This document shows positions 34,529 through 41,348 of a DNA stretch of 64,000 nt, one piece after another. Made by a program: the position numbers and the translations under genes. Origin of the DNA: Patescibacteria group bacterium (GTDB lineage: Bacteria > Patescibacteriota > Patescibacteriia > 2-12-FULL-60-25); the NCBI GenBank assembly GCA_018061025.1, contig JAGOUY010000001.1:1-64000 (forward strand). Reading direction: 5' to 3'. Each line of letters begins with the position of its first letter. Position 1 is the first letter of the stretch. The notes under the pieces were generated by a model that ran no database searches, was not told the DNA's origin, and saw only the letters and a list, made by a program, of their open reading frames with translations.

Positions 34529-35626
34529 TTAGACACTTGGTAGCACTCCTATAGCAGTTGTGTCATCGGGTCTCTTGTAACTTTTTGCCGAGATAGCTTC
34601 TTCGCGTACCGTGTTTAACCAAGCCCTTGGCGTCCTCCCCTCCTTAAATCCAAATATTTTTGTCGTATCTGGCTTCTCGTTTTTTTCGAGGCGGTCACTC
34701 ACACCATCCGTAGTCAACAGCGTATTTTTTGTTACCTCACGGAAGGTGATATCCAGCACAGGGTCTTGATCTGGATCCCCAAATGCAGCAGATAAGGCAT
34801 TGCGAAGTTGCGCGTAAGACCGGGCTACCGTTTTTCCGTTTGGTAACAGAATAGGGACTTGCGTATCGGAATCGATCTCCCCCGTTACAGGATTACGCGG
34901 GATATCGGCTGGATTAATCCACTTTTCATTGATTGCTTTGGTTAGGAAGGAATGCTCTTTGTTGATCTGCTCCTCCCCTGTCATCAGCGCGCAATCTCCA
35001 AAGCTTATAGAGACCATGTGAACTTTCCCATCTTTTGCCTGGTGGAACAGACTGAATATTGCTGTCGCTTGCCCATTTACCTTGCGAATATGCGCGTTAA
35101 TCTCTTGCGCGGATTTTAATAGTAGCCAGGCCTTGCGCACCAGCCCCTCATCCGTCTGCAACGCAAGACCTAAGCTTCTATCAGGATCACCCAAGCGATC
35201 AATTCCATTTTTTGTATTATTCAACTCTAGGTCGGCGACAAGATAGGCAATATCCTTGTCTCGTGCATCGACCGCAAAGAGACGTACTGCATCTTGAAAT
35301 CCAGATGCAAGCTCGCGTGCAGCCTTTGCTGCTTCTGCGCTTTGACTCACTCCATCCGTCACTCCGATTAACTTCGTTTGCTGATCGAACGTAAGAGCAT
35401 CCTGATTCAACTCTTGAGCTCCTCGTCCAGGCTTTTTTTGCGTAGTAAAAACTACATCAATCGGCAATCCACCAAAATTTTTTATTTGGAATGCTTCCAC
35501 CTTTTCTCGCTCCTGCATTTCTAAGATATCTTTTTCTGTCATCCTGTCTTTTTTTGCTAGCCGTTCGGCAAATGGGAGCTGAGGAGTCGGAGGACGGTTT
35601 GGCGTAGTAAATTGGGGAGTAGCCAT
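34529..35626 (-). CDS. PP2C-type protein phosphatase
   Basis: A 365-residue PPM-type phosphatase that would remove phosphate from Ser or Thr. Metal-binding motifs are NQDALTF near residue 75, IGVTDGVSQSA near residue 88, a late TTDGVSD near residue 300, and DDTTAIGV at the end, the usual order of PP2C aspartates. A Pro-rich N-terminal tail of 20 residues precedes it. No kinase is adjacent; the kinase-like genes at 46-50 kb are the nearest candidates for a partner. No clear Shine-Dalgarno is present. Confidence 0.85.
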   Translation of the reverse strand: MATPQFTTPNRPPTPQLPFAERLAKKDRMTEKDILEMQEREKVEAFQIKNFGGLPIDVVFTTQKKPGRGAQELNQDALTFDQQTKLIGVTDGVSQSAEAAKAARELASGFQDAVRLFAVDARDKDIAYLVADLELNNTKNGIDRLGDPDRSLGLALQTDEGLVRKAWLLLKSAQEINAHIRKVNGQATAIFSLFHQAKDGKVHMVSISFGDCALMTGEEQINKEHSFLTKAINEKWINPADIPRNPVTGEIDSDTQVPILLPNGKTVARSYAQLRNALSAAFGDPDQDPVLDITFREVTKNTLLTTDGVSDRLEKNEKPDTTKIFGFKEGRTPRAWLNTVREEAISAKSYKRPDDTTAIGVLPSV

Positions 35627-35713
35627 AGGGATATGGATTGGATAATAGCATTCCTTACGCTTTTATAGCCACTCTCCCCCTTTTTTGGCTAACCTGCTAG
35701 TCTAAGTCTATCT

Positions 35714-37261
35714 ATGACACCTGCCCGCTATATCCCCATCATCGGTCTCGAAATCCATGTCCGTCTTCGGACCAAAACAAAAATGTTCTGCTCGTGTCCA
35801 AATGTGGACGACAGCACAGCACCAAACACAGCTATCTGTCCCGTGTGTACAGGCCAACCAGGCGCGCTCCCCGCTTTAAATGCAGAAGCGGTTCGTTTAG
35901 GTGTACGTGCGGGTTTAGCCCTTGAATGCACGATTCCTGACCAAGCGCATTTTGATCGCAAAAACTATTTCTATCCTGATCTCCCAAAAGGCTACCAGAT
36001 CTCCCAGTTTGACTTCCCGATTGCAGAGAACGGACAGTTCATCATCGACGTTCCTAAAAAAGATGCGCTCCCAAACCGTGAGCGGATTCGGATTGGGATT
36101 ACCCGTGCACATTTAGAAGAAGACGCGGCCAAGAATATCCATGACAGCGCTTCGTCTTCGAGCTTGATCGACTTTAACCGTGCGAGTGTTCCGTTGACTG
36201 AGATCGTGACAGAGCCAGACGTTCGCTCCCCTGCTGAAGCCAAGGCGTTCTTACAAGAACTTCAGCTCTTGTTGCGCTCGCTGCGCATCTCAGAAGCAGA
36301 CATGGAAAAAGGCTACATGCGTTGTGACGCGAACGTGTCTCTCCTCCCTGTTGATGAACAAGGTCTTAAACTACAGCCGGACTTTAATCCTAAAATTGAG
36401 ATTAAGAACCTCAATTCTTTTCGGGCGGTGGAACGGGCGATTACGTATGAAATGGAACGCCAGCGCTTGATGTTGGAAAAGGGCGAAATGCCTCGCGGAG
36501 CAACGCGTGGTTGGGATGAAAACAAAGGTGAAACGTTTGACCAGCGTTCAAAAGAAACGAGTGCCGATTATCGCTACTTTCCAGAACCAGACCTTCCTCC
36601 GGTATCGTTGGCGGAGATTCGTGAAGAGGAAAAAGCTCGCATGCCAGAATTACCGATTGAGACCCGCGAACGCTTGCAAGAAGAGTGGGGCTTCTCTGTG
36701 GATGATGCGCGTTTCTTTGTCGCGAATGAAGGATGGGTTGAATACGTAGAAGAAGTGATGGGAGAGCTAGGAACCTGGTTAGCGGCGACGGATGAAGGCA
36801 AGGAATCTGCCGGTGACGTCTTAAAAAACCGTCGTACAGAGATTGCGAAACTCGCAGGCGGATGGTTTACGACCAAGCTCGCCGGTCTTTTATCGGCTAA
36901 CAATAAAACGATCCGGGACGTGAAAATTTCCCCGGAGAACTTCGCGGAGTTTTTGCACTTGATTGATGATGGAGCGATAAACAGTGCAAATGCGCAAAAA
37001 CTCTTAACCCTCATGATGGAGAAAGGGACGGATCCCTCTCATCTTCTTGAGGAGCACAACCTCGGACAGATGGACGACGCAAATGCGTTAGCCGAAACGG
37101 TCGCCAGCATCCTCCAACAGAATTCCGATCAGGTGGCGCAAATCCGCGCGGGGAAAGTTGCGCTGGTAAAATGGTTTGTCGGATGCATTATGAAAGCGAC
37201 GGAGGGGAGAGCGAATCCCGAACAGGCGGAGGTGGAGGTGAAGAAACAATTAGGACTCTAA
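35714..37261 (+). CDS. gatB: Asp/Glu-tRNA amidotransferase subunit B
   Basis: A 515-residue GatB that binds mischarged Glu-tRNA(Gln) or Asp-tRNA(Asn) and activates it for amidation. Family marks are GLEIHVRL near residue 10, the zinc Cys set CSCPN and CPVCTGQPGALP, YFYPDLPKGYQISQ, and the C-terminal YqeY-like domain. GatA and GatC are not beside it. A strong terminator follows. Confidence 0.98.
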   Translation: MTPARYIPIIGLEIHVRLRTKTKMFCSCPNVDDSTAPNTAICPVCTGQPGALPALNAEAVRLGVRAGLALECTIPDQAHFDRKNYFYPDLPKGYQISQFDFPIAENGQFIIDVPKKDALPNRERIRIGITRAHLEEDAAKNIHDSASSSSLIDFNRASVPLTEIVTEPDVRSPAEAKAFLQELQLLLRSLRISEADMEKGYMRCDANVSLLPVDEQGLKLQPDFNPKIEIKNLNSFRAVERAITYEMERQRLMLEKGEMPRGATRGWDENKGETFDQRSKETSADYRYFPEPDLPPVSLAEIREEEKARMPELPIETRERLQEEWGFSVDDARFFVANEGWVEYVEEVMGELGTWLAATDEGKESAGDVLKNRRTEIAKLAGGWFTTKLAGLLSANNKTIRDVKISPENFAEFLHLIDDGAINSANAQKLLTLMMEKGTDPSHLLEEHNLGQMDDANALAETVASILQQNSDQVAQIRAGKVALVKWFVGCIMKATEGRANPEQAEVEVKKQLGL

Positions 37262-37272
37262 TCTAGCCAGAT

Positions 37273-37304
37273 ACACAAAACACCCATCGCTGGGTGTTTT
37301 GTGT
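37273..37304. terminator. Bidirectional terminator
   Basis: A perfect ACACAAAACACCCA/TGGGTGTTTTGTGT stem with a four-base loop between the convergent gatB and RRM genes. Symmetric A/T flanks let it act on both. Confidence 0.92.
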
Positions 37305-37319
37305 TAGATGAACGTGAGG

Positions 37320-37598
37320 TTACATCCGAGGACCGCGTGAAGGACGTTCCTCCATTGGGCGGGCCTTGTTGACCGCGATGCGGCGACCGCCCATTTCGGA
37401 GCCATCGAACATCGAGATCGCCTGATCTGCGGCTGCGTCATCCACCATCTCAACGAAGGCGAATCCGCGTGGGCGCTTGGTTTCACGGTCCAAAGGGATG
37501 AACACTGAGACCACTTCGCCAGCCTGGGAGAACAGTTCGCGGAGCTCCTCTTCCGTAGCACGGTAAGGGATGCCGCCGACAAACAACTTGATAGGCAT
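37320..37598 (-). CDS. RRM-type RNA-binding protein
   Basis: A 92-residue single RNA-recognition-motif protein. RNP2 is KLFVGGIP at residues 4-11 and RNP1 is RGFAFVEM near residue 44, with the aromatic residues that stack on RNA. A short Arg/Pro tail follows. Bacterial RRM proteins of this size are cold-shock-type RNA chaperones in other lineages. Upstream are about 350 bases without a sure gene. Confidence 0.95.
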   Translation of the reverse strand: MPIKLFVGGIPYRATEEELRELFSQAGEVVSVFIPLDRETKRPRGFAFVEMVDDAAADQAISMFDGSEMGGRRIAVNKARPMEERPSRGPRM

Positions 37599-37755
37599 GC
37601 GTATGATGTGAACTCTTTCTTGCGAAAAAGTTCAAATACTAGATTGAATCAAGAGAAGGTTGCCCTTCTCGGGATACTCGTTTGCGCAGAACCTATCCCC
37701 GACCACGGACTGATCTTCGCACGTCACTATCCATAGATAGAATGACACCTTTTTT

Positions 37756-37802
37756 GCGTTTTGTCAATATCATTGACGAAAACGCCATTTTATGATTAAA
37801 TA
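37756..37802 (+). promoter_or_regulatory. Promoter with overlapping inverted repeat, orphan-gene leader
   Basis: GCGTTTTGTCAAT and ATTGACGAAAACGC form an inverted repeat with one extra base. The right arm contains TTGACG (37773-37778), the -35 of a promoter whose TAAATA -10 lies at 37797 after an 18-base spacer. A factor bound to the repeat would cover the -35. Downstream lie a leader ORF and the orphan gene. Confidence 0.5.
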
Positions 37803-37832
37803 CGGCGTTACCCTTTTAGAAAGGAGGTAACC

Positions 37833-37850
37833 ATGACGTGGATCAGTTGA
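37833..37850 (+). CDS. Five-codon leader ORF with perfect ribosome site
   Basis: ATG and four codons (Met-Thr-Trp-Ile-Ser) then TGA. AAAGGAGGT lies only a few bases before the ATG, the closest match to the 16S 3' end in this region. It precedes the 37946 gene by about 95 bases containing a GTGTGGT/ACCACAC hairpin. It may act as a translational sensor or couple ribosome loading. Confidence 0.4.
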   Translation: MTWIS

Positions 37851-37945
37851 GGGCTTAACCGCCCAAAAAAACCACACGAGAGACAAGGGCGCTCCATCGA
37901 ACAGCGTGTGGTACCGGACCACACACTACAGTCGAGGAGACGACC

Positions 37946-39295
37946 ATGAGCAACGACAACATCCGGACGGACGAAGACACGAAGGACCAGACCGACAACA
38001 TTCCCCAGGTCCATGCAGCAAGGACCTGGGAGCCGGAGGAGCTCGAGCGCGTGCTCGAAGGCTTCACCCGCGACCTCGAGGACGAGAAGAATCCGCGCGA
38101 GGTGTTCGCCCAGGCCGTCGAGCTCGACGTTCCCCTCAAGGAGCTCGGCATGCTCATCGCCTGGGTGCGGGGACAGTACGACGTACGGCTGTCGTGGATC
38201 TCGGCACTCAAGGCGAAGGGCTGGCAGACGTGCGAACTGCGCGCGCTCTACCGCTCCCTCTGCTTCGAGCAGCTGGACTATGACCGTCGTCCGAGCCTGA
38301 CCCGCGAGTGGGTGCTCGAGTACCTGCTCAACTTCAACACCTACGGCGAAGATGGTGAGCTCGAGGAGCTCTTCGGCGCGGACGACCAGTCCTCGTTCGT
38401 CGAGTTCGTACGAGCAGCAGCCACCGAGATGCCGGAGGAGTTCGAGAAGGTACTCGAGAAGGTACTGCGGTTCCGGGTGAGGCGACCCAAGCCTCGCCCT
38501 GGTCAGCGGCGTGAACCGCTCACCTGCCGCGACGCGGAGCTGTTCGAGGGACTCGTGCCCTGGCTCAGCCTCGAACAGCGCGAAGAGATCCGGTGGGTGG
38601 TGGTGCGGAACATCCGCATCATCCACGATGCCAACCGATTCTTCGGGCAGTTCTCGAAGGAGCAGCGCTTCGCAGCGACCAACCTGACGAGCCACGTTCC
38701 CAACGTGGAGTTCGCGGGTCGGATGCTGCTCGAATACTTCCCCTACTACTACCGTGGTGCGGGCGAGTACTTCACGCGTCTCATCTCCAGAGCCGTCGAT
38801 GGCCCTGGTGAACGGGATCGGTACGCTCGGACTCCGGACGTCTACCGTGCGCTCCTGCACGCGGGCGACCAGGGAGCGGGCAAGCCCAACCGCTGGCTCA
38901 CCTCGGAGTTCGAGAAGTGGTGGCAGGAAGTGATCCTGGCTGGCTCCGGCTGGCTGGTACTCACCCTCACCTCACACGAGTCTCCGAACAGTGGACGGAT
39001 CAACCTGCAGGCCACGGCTCCTGACACGCTCCGCGTTCAAGGACTTCCGCCGAAGCTCGTCATGAGCCTGTCGGCGGGCCGCGAAGACGGAGGGGTCGTC
39101 CATCGGACGCCACTGCCCGAAGGTGGATCGTTCATCCTGCGCGTCGGTGAACGGGTCATGGTGCGACGCGACTTCCACCGGTCGACGGTGGCGCACCGTA
39201 CACATGACACGGCCATCTTCCACGCACGTCCCACGTCCCGTGAGTGGCACTTCCAGCGTCCGTGGCCGACGGACGTGATGATCCCGCTCCGCTGA
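37946..39295 (+). CDS. Orphan protein with extreme GC-ending codon use
   Basis: A 449-residue soluble protein I do not recognise. It is helical and acidic in the first half (ELERVLEGFTRDLEDE, then LRALYRSLCFEQLDY) with a beta-rich C-terminal domain of about 110 residues (GSGWLVLTLTSHES, GSFILRVGERVMV). No catalytic motif or membrane segment is clear. Nearly every codon ends in G or C, unlike all neighbours, which points to recent transfer or a special class of gene. GAGGAG lies 7 bases before the ATG. It has its own promoter, leader ORF and terminator, so it works alone. A long minus-strand frame across it is a by-product of the codon bias. Confidence 0.8.
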   Translation: MSNDNIRTDEDTKDQTDNIPQVHAARTWEPEELERVLEGFTRDLEDEKNPREVFAQAVELDVPLKELGMLIAWVRGQYDVRLSWISALKAKGWQTCELRALYRSLCFEQLDYDRRPSLTREWVLEYLLNFNTYGEDGELEELFGADDQSSFVEFVRAAATEMPEEFEKVLEKVLRFRVRRPKPRPGQRREPLTCRDAELFEGLVPWLSLEQREEIRWVVVRNIRIIHDANRFFGQFSKEQRFAATNLTSHVPNVEFAGRMLLEYFPYYYRGAGEYFTRLISRAVDGPGERDRYARTPDVYRALLHAGDQGAGKPNRWLTSEFEKWWQEVILAGSGWLVLTLTSHESPNSGRINLQATAPDTLRVQGLPPKLVMSLSAGREDGGVVHRTPLPEGGSFILRVGERVMVRRDFHRSTVAHRTHDTAIFHARPTSREWHFQRPWPTDVMIPLR

Positions 39296-39333
39296 GAGCG
39301 CACCTTCCCCACCTCAACATCCCACCTACTACA

Positions 39334-39376
39334 CACCCCGCACCGTCGTGAGACAGAGCGGGGTGAAATCATTTTT
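39334..39376 (+). terminator. Terminator of the orphan gene
   Basis: CACCCCGC and GCGGGGTG arms around a 16-base loop, followed by AAATCATTTTT. It is 38 bases past the stop codon. Confidence 0.7.
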
Positions 39377-39416
39377 AAGAAAATAATATATTATATTCTT
39401 CCATTGCTATATGAAG

Positions 39417-39493
39417 CGGATGGATTCTCGTGTCTCCGGTACGTCGTTCGTGAACGACGTACCTACGTCAGACTCCGCACAAGGATGACGGGG
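39417..39493. repeat. Dispersed repeat B, copy 1
   Basis: Shares most of its length with 54644-54720: CGGATGGAT, then CTCGTGTCTCCG, an inner palindrome ACGTCGTTCGTGAACGACGT, and an end in GATGACGGGG. The inner palindrome differs between copies by paired changes that keep the stem. Confidence 0.75.
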
Positions 39494-39516
39494 AAAAATA
39501 AAAGCACGTTCGGCTG

Positions 39517-39633
39517 TTGACAACTTCTCTTGCACACAAAAATTAATTTATGTGTTATACTCGTGGACGTGATCGTTGGACGATGTGCAAACATCACAAC
39601 GAGCATCGATCCCGCCTCTCTCGATTGGCGGGA
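39517..39633 (+). promoter_or_regulatory. Promoter region and folded leader of the H1-like gene
   Basis: TATACT lies at 39556 with TTGCAC 20 bases before it; a TTGACA farther up at 39517 is too distant for the same -10. The ~110-base leader holds hairpins ATCGT/ACGAT (39572-39584) and TCCCGCC/GGCGGGA (39610-39633). An AAAGGAGAG follows at 39649, 13 bases before the ATG. The long folded leader suggests translation control. Confidence 0.45.
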
Positions 39634-39670
39634 CGACTAATAAACTAGAAAGGAGAGTGAATAATATAAT

Positions 39671-39790
39671 ATGGCAATGAAGAAAAAAGCTGTGAAGAAG
39701 ACCGTTAAGAAGGCGGTTAAGAAGACCGTTAAGAAAGCTGTGAAGAAAGCCGCTCCTAAGCGCAAAGCTGCTGCAAAGAAGCGCAAATAG
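39671..39790 (+). CDS. Histone H1-like Lys/Ala-rich DNA-binding peptide
   Basis: A 39-residue peptide, almost only Lys, Ala, Val, Thr, Arg and Pro. It repeats the units KKAVKKTV several times and ends with APKRKAAAKKRK, like the tail of histone H1 and the Hc1-type proteins of chlamydiae. Such tails coat DNA or RNA without sequence preference. With a complete ribosome site, long leader and terminator, it is probably well expressed. Too small to be found by length. Confidence 0.85.
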   Translation: MAMKKKAVKKTVKKAVKKTVKKAVKKAAPKRKAAAKKRK

Positions 39791-39819
39791 TTTTCATACA
39801 CGCTCTTTTGAACAGGAGG

Positions 39820-39847
39820 AGATTCCCCGATTTATTCGGGGAATTTC
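39820..39847 (+). terminator. Terminator after the H1-like gene
   Basis: AGATTCCCCGA and TCGGGGAATTTCT pair across a five-base loop, followed by TTGTTTT. It lies 30 bases past the stop. Confidence 0.75.
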
Positions 39848-39950
39848 TTGTTTTAGCCGCTTTGCATGCATACCTTCTTTATTTTAATATTACTTATAGA
39901 CCTGATATATGACTCCACGTTACGGACGAACCCAGTGAAAGAAGAGGACG

Positions 39951-40118
39951 ATGAACAGAATGGAGACGACCGCCAAGCGAAGAAAGGCGACACGCAAGAA
40001 CATAGGCGACGGACGAGGAGGAGCAAAGTACACAGAGCGATACATAAAAGGAGATGATGATGCTATCTCCACGGAGACAGGTTACGCGGAGGAGAGGCGG
40101 ACTCCCTTCCATCCGTAG
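39951..40118 (+). CDS. Possible 55-residue basic protein
   Basis: An ATG frame with AGAGG a few bases upstream. It encodes a charged peptide (METTAKRRKATRKN, then YTERYIKGDDDAISTE) that ends at TAG 40118. The 3' half overlaps the folded segment at 40064, so the coding and RNA-structure readings compete. I think it is less likely than the RNA. The rest of 39848-40063 shows nothing I can name. Confidence 0.25.
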   Translation: MNRMETTAKRRKATRKNIGDGRGGAKYTERYIKGDDDAISTETGYAEERRTPFHP

Positions 40119-40165
40119 AAGGTCTAGCCCTTCCCGTAGCTAGACTCCCTGCCTCCGTGGAGATA
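40064..40165. ncRNA. Candidate structured RNA
   Basis: A 102-base segment closed by an 18-bp stem with one mismatch (TATCTCCACGGAG at one end, CTCCGTGGAGATA at the other). Inside are a GTCTAGC/GCTAGAC hairpin and a looser GGAGGAG/CTCCCTTCC hairpin, which would form a three-way junction. It has no match I know to tmRNA, RNase P, SRP or 6S RNA. Strand is not settled. It lies between the H1-like gene and lexA. Confidence 0.45.
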
Positions 40166-40241
40166 ACAAAATGAATGAGGAGATACACTTAAACAACCTC
40201 AGCCGTACAGGATTGAGACTCTCTTCTTACCTTGGGAAAAA

Positions 40242-40871
40242 TTAAATGGTGCGAAAGGAACGGATGACGGCGCGGACAACACCTTGAATCAGTGGATCGT
40301 AGCAGTAGATAGGTTGCATGGTCTTGTTGGCGGGTTGGAGGCGGATGCGGTTCGTTTCACGGTAGAACTTCTTGAGCGTGGCGTAGGCGTTATCAAGCAG
40401 AGCGACGACGACTTCTCCATTTTTTGGTGAAGGATTCCTTTCTACGATCACGTAGTCTCCGTCTAGGATTCCTTCATCGATCATGGAGTCGCCTTTGACA
40501 CGCAGGATATAGGAGTTGGTTGAATCTGGAACAAGATCGACGGGTACAGCCATTGTTTCATGCTCCTCGACCGCCTCGATGGGTTGCCCGGCGGTGATTA
40601 ATCCCTTTAAGGGAAGCATGACCGCCTTTGCCCAACGCACCGCTTTATCGGTTGGCTCAAGCTCCCGATTGGCGGCGTTATTTGTGTCACTGCTACCGCG
40701 TAAGTACCCGCGCAGACGCAACGCTTGAATGTGCGTGTGCACGGTAGAAGGTGAAGCGAGTTCGAGACCGGTTGCGATCTCACGATACGAAGGTGGGTAG
40801 CCACGCTCGTTAATGAAGTTCACGATGAAGTCGAGAACTTCTTTTTGTTTGGGCGTAAGAGGGGTCGGCAT
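40242..40871 (-). CDS. lexA: LexA-type SOS repressor
   Basis: A 209-residue LexA. The winged helix is EVLDFIVNFINERGYPPSYREIA with SPSTVHTHIQALRLRGYL; a self-cleavage site lies in the AGQPIEAVEEHE region, where LexA normally has Ala-Gly. The Ser/Lys dyad is seen in VKGDSMIDEGILDGD and VALLDNAYATLKKF. It represses DNA-damage genes until RecA triggers cleavage. The ATG at 40871 is used; a TTG upstream would start in the GAAC boxes. Confidence 0.95.
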   Translation of the reverse strand: MPTPLTPKQKEVLDFIVNFINERGYPPSYREIATGLELASPSTVHTHIQALRLRGYLRGSSDTNNAANRELEPTDKAVRWAKAVMLPLKGLITAGQPIEAVEEHETMAVPVDLVPDSTNSYILRVKGDSMIDEGILDGDYVIVERNPSPKNGEVVVALLDNAYATLKKFYRETNRIRLQPANKTMQPIYCYDPLIQGVVRAVIRSFRTI

Positions 40872-40874
40872 ATA

Positions 40875-40899
40875 GAACAAAAATAGAACAATTACGTTC
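40875..40899 (-). promoter_or_regulatory. Candidate LexA operators (GAAC boxes)
   Basis: GAAC at 40875 and 40886 are spaced by 7 bases, the direct-repeat form known from alphaproteobacterial LexA. The second GAAC also pairs with GTTC at 40896 across 6 bases. They lie within 30 bases of the lexA start, which fits autorepression. Confidence 0.5.
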
Positions 40900-40915
40900 T
40901 TCGGTCAAGGAGCCT

Positions 40916-40935
40916 GATTTTGTTAGTACTCTAAC
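40916..40935. repeat. GATTTTGTTAG/CTAAC motif, copy 1
   Basis: GATTTTGTTAG, four bases, then CTAAC. It has an inverted GTTAG/CTAAC core. A second copy is at 41052. Confidence 0.5.
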
Positions 40936-40938
40936 TAC

Positions 40939-40947
40939 TTATCCACA
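40939..40947 (+). other. DnaA-box match (copy 1)
   Basis: TTATCCACA, an exact DnaA-box consensus, in the lexA upstream region. A second copy with the same orientation lies 250 bases away in the same gap. Confidence 0.4.
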
Positions 40948-41051
40948 GAGATCGCCTCTTGCCTACCGTTTTTGCCCCTCCGTTTTTTCACGATTTCACG
41001 AACGATTTTTACCTATTGTCAAGGCTGAGCGATCAACCACTCCACGTGTCC

Positions 41052-41073
41052 GATTTTGTTAGAAGACCCTAAC
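41052..41073. repeat. GATTTTGTTAG/CTAAC motif, copy 2
   Basis: GATTTTGTTAG, six bases, then CTAAC. It repeats the motif at 40916, so both probably bind one factor. Confidence 0.5.
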
Positions 41074-41189
41074 GCGAAAAAGACCCATGTTCGATTCTTA
41101 AGATATTTACGCCCATCTATACCGACTGTCTTGTCAGCATCACCTAACATGTTTGGCTCGTGCGTTTATCTTTTCTTGAGGAGCATCCT

Positions 41190-41198
41190 TTATCCACA
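41190..41198 (+). other. DnaA-box match (copy 2)
   Basis: A second exact TTATCCACA in the 425-base gap between lexA and the lamin-tail gene. Confidence 0.4.
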
Positions 41199-41244
41199 AT
41201 CATCTCAAAAGCCGTGTCACGATAGATATAGGAGCTGCGCAGAA

Positions 41245-41348
41245 CGCAGGTGAATAACGGGCTTCCGTTACACCTGCGGATGCAACAGCGATAAACATGC
41301 CCACGAATGTGTGGGGGCGTGCCTGCTCACGCCCTGGTGTTTTTAATT
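41245..41348 (+). promoter_or_regulatory. Three tandem hairpins over the lamin-tail gene start
   Basis: First, CGCAGGTG-TAACGG pairs with CCGTTA-CACCTGCG (41245-41278, two-base bulge). Second, CCCAC/GTGGG (41300-41315) folds over the ATG at 41297. Third, GGGCGTG/CACGCCC (41315-41334) is followed by TGTTTTTAATTT, a terminator-like end within the first codons. The set looks like a leader RNA that controls transcription or translation. Confidence 0.5.

Noticed and set aside
37808-38860. A 350-residue minus-strand reading frame across the orphan gene
   Set aside because: It is produced by the G/C third-position bias of the plus-strand gene. It has no ribosome site, its protein is of low quality, and the plus-strand gene has a good ribosome site and terminator.
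39866-40057. A 63-residue plus-strand frame upstream of the structured RNA
   Set aside because: Starts inside the terminator region, no ribosome site, low-complexity charged sequence.
40900-41296. Replication origin
   Set aside because: Two DnaA-box matches alone are weak; no dnaA, dnaN, gyrase or AT-rich unwinding element is nearby.
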